NCBI GenBank assembly: GCA_015489415.1
Contig: WFZT01000200.1
Location: 1 to 38,987, forward strand
Length of the DNA: 38,987 nucleotides
DNA from: Caldifarciminota bacterium
GTDB lineage: Bacteria; Hydrothermota; Hydrothermia; B15-G9; WFZT01
Direction: 5' to 3'
Positions within the stretch are counted from its first letter, which is position 1. Every line of letters starts with the position of its first letter. This document shows positions 9,085 to 16,886 of the stretch, in pieces. The notes beneath the pieces were generated by a model, which was not told where the DNA came from, ran no database searches, and was given only the letters and a program-made list of their open reading frames with translations. The position numbers and the translations under genes are program-made.

Positions 9085-9111
9085 TGTCTCACTTTTATCC
9101 ACAAATCCATC

Positions 9112-10791
9112 ATGGACAGAGAATTTATTGAAAAAGTCAGGGAATCAATCGACATCGTTGATGTAATCAGCGATTATGTCGAGCTCAAAAAGACTGGACG
9201 GCAGTATAGAGGGCTCTGTCCGTTTCACAAGGAAAAAACGCCATCGTTTTATGTCGATCCGGATAAGGGGGTTTATCACTGCTTCGGCTGCGGCGCATCC
9301 GGCAATGTGTTCCGCTTCCTCATGGACATCGAAAAAATCACTTTCCGGGAGGCGGTGCTGCAGCTTGCAAGAAGGGCCGGCATCGAGCCGCCGAAAGAAA
9401 AGGAGCAAGGGACGCTCGAGCGCCCGTTGAAGCTGATGGAGCTGGCAGCTGATTTTTATCACAAAAACCTGTTCATGCCGCAAGGCCGCAATGCGCTTGG
9501 GTATCTGAAAAAGCGAGGGATATCGGTTGAGACAGCGGTCAAATTCAAGCTCGGCTACGCCCTACCCGACGGTAGAAGCTTTATGAAGACGGCGCTTGAT
9601 AACGGCTACACGGAGGAGGAGCTCATATCGGCGGGACTTGCGACGGAACGGGAAGGCCGGGTTTTCGACACATTCAGAGACAGGCTGATATTCCCGATCA
9701 GGAGCGTGGGTGGCACAATTATAGCGTTTGGCGGTAGGGCGCTGAGCGATAAAGCCATGCCGAAATACCTGAATTCGCCGGATACACCGTTTTTCAAGAA
9801 AGGAGAGACGCTTTACGGGCTTTATGAAGTCAAGGGCAACATTCGGGACAAAAATGTGGCGATCGTGGTCGAAGGATACATGGACTTTTTGATGCTCTAT
9901 CAGGCGGGTTTGAGGTATGGCATTGCGCCTCTCGGGACGGCTCTGACCGAAAATCAGGCGAGAATTATCGGCAGGTATGCGAAACGGGTTTATCTCCTTT
10001 ACGACGGCGACGAAGCCGGTCAGAAAGCGGCACAAAGGGCACTACCAATTTTGTTGAGCGCTGGGTTGAAACCGAAGGTGTCGTTTCTGCCAGAAGGCGA
10101 GGATCCTGCAAGCCTGATAGCCGCCGGGAGAAGGGATGTCGTGATAGATGCGCTGAGGAACGGGGTCGATATCATCGATTTCTATCTGCCGGAAGACAAA
10201 GTTGACGAGCTGGACAGCGATGCGTTGACAGAACTCATAGAACAGGTTTTGAAAACGGTATCGGTTGCATCGGATTCCATTTACCAGAATGTGCTTTTGA
10301 AGAAGTTAGCGGAAAAGGCTGGACTTGACATAAAGGTTCTTATCGGAAAAATAAATATCTTAAAATCGACATCAAAATCTATCGTTTCGGGGTCGGGTAG
10401 GAGGGGTTATCGGAAACCTTTAATTCCGAGCGCAGAACTCAGAAATGTGCTCTGGGCATTCAAAGACAAGCGGGTTAAGGAATTGATTTTTCAGTTAGAT
10501 GAAAATTGTTTTGAGGATGAATATGCGGTTGAACTTTTCAGAGCTCTAATTGATGGAAAGACCATCGATGATATATTGTCGTTTGGGGAAGACGAACTCC
10601 GGGCTTTTGTAGTCAGAGCCTGGGAGGACATGGAGACGGAGCAACTCGATGATGATGGGCTGAAAATCATCGAGAGATTTGTAAAGGACAGAATAAGCCG
10701 AAAAATGGTTGAGGAGATCGGGGTGGATGGCACAATCGATCAGACCCTCAACCGGCTTATTGAGTTGAAAAAGGAGGGATCAATAAGATGA
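9112..10791 (+). CDS. dnaG: DNA primase
   Basis: A 559-aa DnaG that makes RNA primers at the replication fork. The N-terminal zinc finger is complete: C36-x2-H39-x17-C57-x2-C60 ([12 protein letters not shown]...[12 protein letters not shown]). The catalytic core (about 120-250) and TOPRIM domain follow, with E254 in VVEGYMD and D298/D300 in [11 protein letters not shown] as the metal ligands. The region after about 430 should bind the replicative helicase; it is short and poorly conserved, as usual. No Shine-Dalgarno is visible before the ATG, but the start matches homologues exactly ([19 protein letters not shown]). It overlaps rpoD by ATGA, as in many bacteria where primase and the primary sigma factor share an operon. 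Confidence 0.97.
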   Translation: MDREFIEKVRESIDIVDVISDYVELKKTGRQYRGLCPFHKEKTPSFYVDPDKGVYHCFGCGASGNVFRFLMDIEKITFREAVLQLARRAGIEPPKEKEQGTLERPLKLMELAADFYHKNLFMPQGRNALGYLKKRGISVETAVKFKLGYALPDGRSFMKTALDNGYTEEELISAGLATEREGRVFDTFRDRLIFPIRSVGGTIIAFGGRALSDKAMPKYLNSPDTPFFKKGETLYGLYEVKGNIRDKNVAIVVEGYMDFLMLYQAGLRYGIAPLGTALTENQARIIGRYAKRVYLLYDGDEAGQKAAQRALPILLSAGLKPKVSFLPEGEDPASLIAAGRRDVVIDALRNGVDIIDFYLPEDKVDELDSDALTELIEQVLKTVSVASDSIYQNVLLKKLAEKAGLDIKVLIGKINILKSTSKSIVSGSGRRGYRKPLIPSAELRNVLWAFKDKRVKELIFQLDENCFEDEYAVELFRALIDGKTIDDILSFGEDELRAFVVRAWEDMETEQLDDDGLKIIERFVKDRISRKMVEEIGVDGTIDQTLNRLIELKKEGSIR

Positions 10792-12509
10792 AAAAAGAAG
10801 ATAAAAACCCCAAAGGCACCTCTAAAAACAAAAACGAAATGAGCAGGAAGGAAGCAATCTTCCAAAAGATAATTTTAAAGGCGCGAGAAGCCAAAAAAAT
10901 ATCTTATCAGGACATCAGGAGGGAACTGCCCGAAGAACTCTATTCAGAAAATGTCATAGACGAGCTAATGAACATACTTGCCGAAAACAACATCGAGGTT
11001 TACGACGAGATCGAGCGCAAAAATAAAATCATGAAAGAGGCCGCAGAAGAGGAAGACACTTACATCATCATCTCGGACGACCCGGCAAAAACATATCTCA
11101 AGCAGATTTCAAACCTCAACCTTCTGACCAAAGAGCAGGAAGTTCAGTATTCCAAACAGCTTGACGACGCCCGCATCGCTATACTCAGAAAGATCTTCAG
11201 GACCAAATACGGTCTCAACAGGCTGCTCCACTTCATCAAATTGACAGAAGATGGCGTAATGCAAGTGGAGGAACTCGTTCAGGTCGATTCGCAATACTGG
11301 ACATCGAGGCAGAAAAACAGGAAGGAGAAAGCGCGTGCGCACAAGGCGTTTGAATTCATAAAAGTTCGGGTCGAGGCGCTGCATCCTTACTGGGACAGGC
11401 TGGACGATTTGACATCCGAAGAACGCAAGACTTACAGGGACAAAGTCAAGGTGATCGTCCGCAAGATAGAAAACCTGAAGCCGCAGTTTCGCAAAGTAAT
11501 GGAGATAGTCAAAGGGTTTGAGGAGGAAGTGCGCCGTCTCGAGGGACTGTGGGAAAAATACGATCAGAAGAAAAAGGGTTACGAGGAGATGCTGATGAAA
11601 AACGCCGAGAGGGGCGAGGATGACTTTGAGGATCCGCGCCTGGCGATTGTGGAGTCTGAGCTTTACGAGTTGAAAGAGGAGATCGACAGGATTGAGGATA
11701 AGCTCGGAATGAATCTAACAAAAGCCCGTGAGATAGCGAAGCAGATCGAGGAGTATCGCAAACAGCTTGAGGACGCAAAGGCCAAGATGGTTGAAGGCAA
11801 TGTTAGACTTGTAATCGGAATTGCCAAACGGTTTATGAACCGCGGGCTTGAATTCATCGACCTGATACAGGAAGGCAACGCCGGTCTAATCAAGGCTGTC
11901 GAGAAGTTCGATTACAGAAAAGGTTACAAATTTTCAACTTACGCCACATGGTGGATCCGCCAGTCGATAACACGCGCAATAGCCGACCAATCGCGCACCA
12001 TACGCGTGCCAATCCACATGATCGAGACGATAACCAAGGTCTCACGCGCCACGAGGGCACTCATGCAGGAGCTGGGTCGTGAGCCAACCATCAAAGAGAT
12101 CTCAGAGTATCTCGAAATGCCGATCGAGAAGGTGAAGCAGGCGCTTCATGCGGCCAGAGAGCCGATCTCAATAGACAAACCGATCGGCAAGGATCAAGAC
12201 AGCTTTATCGGCGACTTCATCATCGACCACATGCAGAAGACACCGTTTGAATACGCAAGGGAAACTCTACTGCGCGAGAAGATCGAGGAGGTTCTCTCCA
12301 CATTGACGCCGCGCGAGAGGAAAGTCATAGAGTATAGATTTGGCCTCAACGACCAGCAGCCCAAAACGCTTGAGGAGGTTGGCAGGATATTCAATGTCAC
12401 GAGGGAGCGCATCCGTCAGATAGAGGCCAAAGCACTCAAAAAGCTGAAACAACCAAACCGTGCAAGCAAACTGCGCATGTTCATTGAAGCACCTGACAAA
12501 CACATGTAA
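10788..12509 (+). CDS. rpoD: Primary RNA polymerase sigma factor (sigma-70)
   Basis: A 573-aa primary sigma factor. A lysine-rich region-1.1-like N-terminus is followed by region 1.2 ([21 protein letters not shown], about 100-140) and a long charged, coiled-coil-like non-conserved segment (about 150-335). Then come region 2 ([45 protein letters not shown]), region 3, and region 4 with its helix-turn-helix ([20 protein letters not shown]). AAGGAGGG lies 9 nt before the ATG, which overlaps the dnaG stop. A strong terminator follows. The segment between regions 1.2 and 2.1 marks a primary, not an alternative, sigma factor. Confidence 0.97.
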   Translation: MKKEDKNPKGTSKNKNEMSRKEAIFQKIILKAREAKKISYQDIRRELPEELYSENVIDELMNILAENNIEVYDEIERKNKIMKEAAEEEDTYIIISDDPAKTYLKQISNLNLLTKEQEVQYSKQLDDARIAILRKIFRTKYGLNRLLHFIKLTEDGVMQVEELVQVDSQYWTSRQKNRKEKARAHKAFEFIKVRVEALHPYWDRLDDLTSEERKTYRDKVKVIVRKIENLKPQFRKVMEIVKGFEEEVRRLEGLWEKYDQKKKGYEEMLMKNAERGEDDFEDPRLAIVESELYELKEEIDRIEDKLGMNLTKAREIAKQIEEYRKQLEDAKAKMVEGNVRLVIGIAKRFMNRGLEFIDLIQEGNAGLIKAVEKFDYRKGYKFSTYATWWIRQSITRAIADQSRTIRVPIHMIETITKVSRATRALMQELGREPTIKEISEYLEMPIEKVKQALHAAREPISIDKPIGKDQDSFIGDFIIDHMQKTPFEYARETLLREKIEEVLSTLTPRERKVIEYRFGLNDQQPKTLEEVGRIFNVTRERIRQIEAKALKKLKQPNRASKLRMFIEAPDKHM

Positions 12510-12530
12510 TATGAGGGCGGAAGACAGATT

Positions 12531-12556
12531 CGGGCGGCCTTCGGCCGCCCGTTTTT
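12531..12556 (+). terminator. Rho-independent terminator of dnaG-rpoD
   Basis: A 9-bp GC stem (12531-12539 with 12543-12551) with a TTC loop is followed by five T residues. It lies 22 bases after rpoD. Only 22 bases remain before ssnA, so ssnA must rely on read-through or on a promoter inside the rpoD end. Confidence 0.9.
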
Positions 12557-12578
12557 AATTCTGACAGGGAGAACTGAC

Positions 12579-13868
12579 ATGGATTTCGTAATCGGACATG
12601 GTGTTATAACCGATGGGGCTGGTTTCATGCTCCATGATGGAGCAATTCACATATCCGACGGCGTCATAAAGAAAATCGATACCACCGAGCGCCTGAGATC
12701 GGTATCAGAGACATTTTACGATCTCGGAGGGCGGCTCGTCCTGCCCGGACTTACTAATTTCCATCATCACCTCTACTCTGCACTCGCAGCCGGCATATCC
12801 CCAGCAGGCCCAACTGACACCTTCGTGCAGATACTCGAAAACCTGTGGTGGAAACTCGACATGGCACTCGACGAGGAAACAATTTACTTCTCGGCACTTC
12901 AAGGGGTTATGGATTCCGTGGCACACGGCGTGACCACCATATTCGACCACCATGCATCGATGAACTTTATTAGGGGCAGCCTCGACATAATCGCCGATGT
13001 GTTTCGCAAGGCGGGCATAAATGGATTGCTATGCTTCGAGATGTCCGACCGCGCAGGAAATGAGACCATAAACGACCAGCTTCAGGAAAACATCGAATTC
13101 TGGGAAAAACATCGCAACGACAGGAACATAAAGGGTATTCTTGGCCTGCATGCGAACTTCACGCTTTCGGAGAAAACGATGGAATACATCTCGAAAGAGA
13201 AGCCCGAAGAAATGGGCGTCCACATCCACTGCGGCGAGGATAGATATGATTTCGACTACTGCCAAAAGCTTGGGTATGCGGGGCCGGTGGACAGGCTCGA
13301 TAAGTGGAATCTGTTGAACGAAAAAACGATACTCGCACATGCAATACACTTAAGCGACAGGGATTACGAGCTTATCAGGGACAAAAAGCCTGTGGTGGTC
13401 TCCAACCCGGAATCAAACGCCAACAATCAGGTAGGCGTCATGGACAGAAAGAAAATTCAAGAATTCGTCCTCGGAACTGACGGTATGAGCGGCGATATGG
13501 TGCAAACATTGAGGTCGCTTTACCTTCTGGGCAGAGGCCACCTTGAGGATTTCACAGGGCTGAGAGAATTGTTCTTCGACAGGGCTCGCTCTTTCCTGCA
13601 GCGCTTCTTCCCCGAAAAAGGCGGCTTAAACGAAGGAGCAACGGCGGACATCGCTGTGCTCGATTACACTCCGGTTACCCCTATCAACCTCGATAACCTC
13701 ATCGGACACCTGATATTCGGTGCGAAAAACGCACACGCCTTCATGACAATCGCCAATGGCGAAATCGTCTATCACAACGGCGAATTCAGTTTCGTGGATG
13801 CTGACAAAGCGAGAAAAGATATCAAGAAGGCTGCTCGTAAGCTGTGGGATAGGTTCAGAGAGGCCTGA
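12579..13868 (+). CDS. ssnA: SsnA-type amidohydrolase / aminohydrolase
   Basis: A 429-aa metal-dependent hydrolase of the amidohydrolase superfamily (chlorohydrolase/guanine-deaminase-like branch). The metal motif is H62-H63-H64 in TNFHHHLYSALAAGI; further ligands are in VHIHCGED (H215, H217, E220), LAHAIHLS (H254/H257) and GTDGMSGD (D301). The early LPGLTNFHHHLYSA phrase, TTIFDHHAS and SNPESNANNQVGV are close to the SsnA family, known from selenium-dependent molybdenum hydroxylase loci; the substrate is unproven. AGGGAG lies 7 nt before the ATG. The last 14 codons lie inside a 91-bp repeat whose second copy is 1.8 kb downstream. It may be linked to the molybdenum hydroxylase gene upstream. 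Confidence 0.8.
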   Translation: MDFVIGHGVITDGAGFMLHDGAIHISDGVIKKIDTTERLRSVSETFYDLGGRLVLPGLTNFHHHLYSALAAGISPAGPTDTFVQILENLWWKLDMALDEETIYFSALQGVMDSVAHGVTTIFDHHASMNFIRGSLDIIADVFRKAGINGLLCFEMSDRAGNETINDQLQENIEFWEKHRNDRNIKGILGLHANFTLSEKTMEYISKEKPEEMGVHIHCGEDRYDFDYCQKLGYAGPVDRLDKWNLLNEKTILAHAIHLSDRDYELIRDKKPVVVSNPESNANNQVGVMDRKKIQEFVLGTDGMSGDMVQTLRSLYLLGRGHLEDFTGLRELFFDRARSFLQRFFPEKGGLNEGATADIAVLDYTPVTPINLDNLIGHLIFGAKNAHAFMTIANGEIVYHNGEFSFVDADKARKDIKKAARKLWDRFREA

Positions 13869-13917
13869 AGTCAAGACTCATAACGGCTCTGAGGAAGAAC
13901 TTATCAACACCATCGCT
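13827..13917. repeat. 91-bp direct repeat, left copy (ssnA 3' end plus beyond)
   Basis: This segment matches 15635-15725 with 5 mismatches (13832, 13835, 13873, 13893, 13909) and no gaps. It holds the true last codons of ssnA. On the minus strand it also holds a spare copy of the last ~20 codons of the Wzi-like gene, ending MSLDFRPL and stop. Together with the right copy it brackets the ATPase gene. Confidence 0.95.
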
Positions 13918-15634
13918 TACTTAAATTCGATAGCGCGTTTCACAAAATTCATTTTGCAACAATTCATTTTGAGATCCCCCCTGTAATCCCTTCCTGTCCT
14001 CCGTCCAGAAGCCCACCTTTGTTGAAAATTTGGGGCTTTAAGGCTATCATCTGCAATGCAATTGAGCGTCGTCACCTCGAGTAGATGCGTTGTCTTAGCC
14101 TGGATGAGGATGATTGGTTAGGTTAAACTGATAGTCCTATGGAGATGCAAATGCTTGAAGAGGCCAAAAATTTTGTCAGAAATAACAGGATAACGAAAGA
14201 GGAAATATGGGAAAACATTTCTCTAAACAACAGAAAACTCCCTCACAGATTTCTATTTGAGAAGCTAAGAAAGTATGTCAGGGATTTTCTGAGTAATAGA
14301 GCTATTGAACCGAGAATGGTGGGGATCGCCGGGATTAGAGGCGTGGGCAAAACCACCCTTTTATGGCAAATAGGTGACTTTGTGAAGGCCAACTTTAAAG
14401 ATGTAGATGTTTTTTTTCTAAGCATGGACATCGCAAGCGACTATGGTTTTAAAAGTAAAACAATCATAGAAGCTTTAAAAGAAGTTATAACTCCACAAAA
14501 GAAAACTGTTCTGCTGTTCGATGAAATACAATATATGGAGAATTGGGCTCTTATGCTGAAAATAATCTATGATAAGTTTAAACACTGCTTCATTACAGCC
14601 ACTGGAAGCTCATCTTTACTAATCCATTCCACTGTGGATCTATCAACAAGGTGGAATCTGGAATCCCTTTATCCTCTTAGTTTTACAGAGTTTATAATGA
14701 TAAAATCGTGGCTTAAAAATCGTGGAGGGAAAGGGATACTACCTCAAAAAGGACTTAGTGAGAAACTGAAAGATGCCCTATTCGCGTCGGAAGGTGCTGA
14801 GGGAGTAGCTTCAAAATTAAACAAAGTTGAAAACGAAATTCAGGAATATTTCTTGAAAATCGAAAAAGCAAAAAGAACCATGAGATGGCGAAATTGGGGA
14901 GGTTATCTTAAAGAATACATTTTCTACCACAATATACCGAGATTACTGTTGATCGACGAGAAACACACCATCCTCCTCAGAGTTTTCGATCTGCTTCATA
15001 GAGTGTTATATCAGGATTTGAGGGAATTTTACGAACATAACGAAATTAGAAAAATCTGGAGGCTTTTGAGATACATAGCCTTTTCGGATGAGATCAACAG
15101 GGAAAAACTATCTAAAGAATGGGGCATTAGCAAAGAAAAAATAGATAACATCGTTGATAGTCTGGTAAAATCCGAGTTACTTATGAAATTTCCTGCCTAC
15201 GGAGGGATCAAAACGAGGCTAAAAAGGGAAAAGTTGTTCTTTGCATCTCCAACAATGAGATACGCAATTATCAATATATCTTCCCCTACGGAGAAATTTT
15301 ATTCCAAACTTTATGAAGACATTACCGCACTGTATTTGAAGAAAATCTTTAACGGGTTGGTTTTGTATGGCGGGACGGCAGGCGACAGATCACCTGATTT
15401 CATAATAGAAATCGACGATAAAATCCTTCCAATTGATGTCGGAACGAGCAAGAATGATGTATCTCAGCTGAATTCAGTGAAAAATAAAAGATATGGATTA
15501 CTTATAAATCTCAATTCGGATAAGGTTCAAATAAACAACGATAATGTGATAATCCCTCTCAAGTGGTTCCTTCTTGTCGCCTGACCAGGTTGATGCTTGA
15601 AAGGAGAATTTGTCTACGGCAACTTCTTCTTTTC
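13918..15634. mobile_element. Inserted segment carrying an AAA ATPase gene, flanked by 91-bp direct repeats
   Basis: The 1717 bp between the two repeat copies consist of 221 bp of non-coding DNA, one AT-rich ATPase gene and 50 bp of tail. Removing the insert plus one repeat copy would join ssnA and the Wzi-like gene as directly convergent genes with overlapping ends, which is the likely ancestral layout. There is no transposase or integrase and no terminal inverted repeat is obvious. The leader holds a short repeat, AATTCATTTTG at 13946-13956 and 13961-13971. The repeat structure is directly seen; the label as a mobile unit is inference. Confidence 0.65.
14139..15584 (+). CDS. Archaeal-type AAA ATPase with DUF4143-like C-terminal domain
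   Basis: A 481-aa P-loop ATPase of unknown role. Walker A is GIRGVGKTT (65-73, K71), Walker B is VLLFDEIQ (D128, E129), and a sensor-like TATGSSS follows at 153-159, then a TRWNLESLYPLSFTEF segment typical of the AAA_14/DUF4143 family. The middle holds a charged, coiled-coil-like insert and a winged-helix-like region. The C-terminus (SPDFII...LPIDVGTSK) looks like a PD-(D/E)xK nuclease fold, but the usual E-x-K is D-V-G, so nuclease activity is doubtful. Such ATPases are common in archaea and thermophiles and often patchily distributed. Starts at 14139, 14145 and 14151 are possible; GGAG at 14141-14144 favours 14151. The gene is much AT-richer than ssnA and is bracketed by direct repeats. Confidence 0.85.
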   Translation: MEMQMLEEAKNFVRNNRITKEEIWENISLNNRKLPHRFLFEKLRKYVRDFLSNRAIEPRMVGIAGIRGVGKTTLLWQIGDFVKANFKDVDVFFLSMDIASDYGFKSKTIIEALKEVITPQKKTVLLFDEIQYMENWALMLKIIYDKFKHCFITATGSSSLLIHSTVDLSTRWNLESLYPLSFTEFIMIKSWLKNRGGKGILPQKGLSEKLKDALFASEGAEGVASKLNKVENEIQEYFLKIEKAKRTMRWRNWGGYLKEYIFYHNIPRLLLIDEKHTILLRVFDLLHRVLYQDLREFYEHNEIRKIWRLLRYIAFSDEINREKLSKEWGISKEKIDNIVDSLVKSELLMKFPAYGGIKTRLKREKLFFASPTMRYAIINISSPTEKFYSKLYEDITALYLKKIFNGLVLYGGTAGDRSPDFIIEIDDKILPIDVGTSKNDVSQLNSVKNKRYGLLINLNSDKVQINNDNVIIPLKWFLLVA

Positions 15635-15725
15635 AAGGCCGCCCGTAAGCTGTGGGATAGGTTCAGAGAGGCCTGAAGTCCAGACTCATAACGGCTCTGA
15701 CGAAGAACTTATCAACCCCATCGCT
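15635..15725. repeat. 91-bp direct repeat, right copy (Wzi-like gene 3' end plus ssnA-end remnant)
   Basis: This is the second copy of 13827-13917, offset 1808 bp and about 95% identical. It holds the true minus-strand 3' end of the Wzi-like gene. On the plus strand it holds a remnant of the ssnA end (KAARKLWDRFREA and stop) with two silent Ala codon changes. Of the five differences, four are synonymous in the gene concerned, and one changes Val to Leu in the Wzi-like frame. Confidence 0.95.
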
Positions 15726-16886
15726 GTGAGCGTAATTCACGACATAGGAGGGAATAAGCTTGAGGTTTAAGGAAATACCCTGAAACACCCTGTAACCTTC
15801 AACGCCGAGGCCAAGCTCAAACCTCTGTTCAACGACACCCGTGAGGAAATTATCAGGAGGCCATTGCCCCACAGGTGGATACTCGTGAAGCGAGCCCTCC
15901 CCCTTAAAGGTAACGGCAGCCATCGTCCAGAACTTTCCGTTTTTTAACTCAAGGTAAAACCTTTCAAAATCCGCCCCAAGCGAGTCGCCGATGGGCCTAT
16001 CGTGGAAAAGATAATTTGTAAAATGGCCTTTGTGGATATATGTCCATCTCGTAGCGCCTCGATACTGAGCCTTTATCAAAGATTTCCCAAGGCTTAAGTT
16101 TAGCTCAATTCCCCAAGCAAGTTTACCTTTCTCGCCACGCACTGAAATGTAGGGATAATCGTCTATAAGGAGCTCGCCAACGATGTCCCAATTTCGGCCG
16201 GTGTATCCTGCCCACAGATCCCAGAAGACATTCGACTCGCGGTCAAAAGGAATCTCGTTGAAAACCTGATAAGTGTAGTAGAGCGTGAGAGGATTCAGAT
16301 AATACGGGACAGGCATCTGATTTTTGCCCCCGTATATGACAGATTCAGCCCATCCAAGGCGCAACCCTCTGTTTTTGCCGGGTTTAACTTCAAACCCATG
16401 AAACGACAGATACCTGTTAGCGGAATCCATCGGATCAAGCATACCCGTTCCGAAAACAAGCTCAGCATTCCACAACTTCTCGATGGATGCGCGGATAAAT
16501 CCCATGTCCAGATATGTTCCGTTTGATGAGAAAATGAGCCCCATAGGGCCAATTTTGATGCTATCGCGACCGAACTTGACCGTTAAATCGAGCCATTTGC
16601 TCGAATGGTGATAACTCACGAACCCCTTCTTAAATCCGCCTGCGAGCACGCTGTACCACAATTTATCCGGATATTCAGGGAAACCAGCCGTTTTGATGTA
16701 TGGCTGGAACCCAGCCGTCCATTTGCCATCTGAATAGAAAAGACCAAAAGTTGCCTCTCCACCAGCAGCCGTATCCCCTTTCAAGAAAACAACACCGCCG
16801 TAGATGTTCGGGGTACCGACTTTCAGGTTTAAAGGGTTAACATTTAGGGCTTGTGCGACGAGGATGTATTTAAGAAAAACTATCAC
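15663..16886 (-). CDS. Wzi-like capsule-assembly outer-membrane barrel protein
   Basis: A 407-aa predicted outer-membrane beta-barrel, likely involved in surface anchoring or assembly of the polysaccharide made by the neighbouring locus. A short hydrophobic N-terminus (IVFLKYILVAQA) acts as a signal peptide. The rest is alternating beta-strand sequence with a terminal aromatic-containing strand (AVMSLDFRPL). Family-like features are NRYLSFHGFEV, the GWAESVIYGGK segment, PYYLNPLTLYYTYQ, and DRPIGDSLGADFERFYLEL, the last close to the HPLGP...FYLEL pattern of Wzi homologues. The start is GTG at 16886, overlapping the dehydratase stop (GTGA), so the two are coupled. The 3' end lies in the right 91-bp repeat and originally overlapped the end of ssnA. 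Confidence 0.75.
   Translation of the reverse strand: MIVFLKYILVAQALNVNPLNLKVGTPNIYGGVVFLKGDTAAGGEATFGLFYSDGKWTAGFQPYIKTAGFPEYPDKLWYSVLAGGFKKGFVSYHHSSKWLDLTVKFGRDSIKIGPMGLIFSSNGTYLDMGFIRASIEKLWNAELVFGTGMLDPMDSANRYLSFHGFEVKPGKNRGLRLGWAESVIYGGKNQMPVPYYLNPLTLYYTYQVFNEIPFDRESNVFWDLWAGYTGRNWDIVGELLIDDYPYISVRGEKGKLAWGIELNLSLGKSLIKAQYRGATRWTYIHKGHFTNYLFHDRPIGDSLGADFERFYLELKNGKFWTMAAVTFKGEGSLHEYPPVGQWPPDNFLTGVVEQRFELGLGVEGYRVFQGISLNLKLIPSYVVNYAHSDGVDKFFVRAVMSLDFRPL

Noticed and set aside
13827-15725. Insertion sequence with target-site duplication
   Set aside because: No transposase or terminal inverted repeats are present, and 91 bp is far too long for a normal target duplication.
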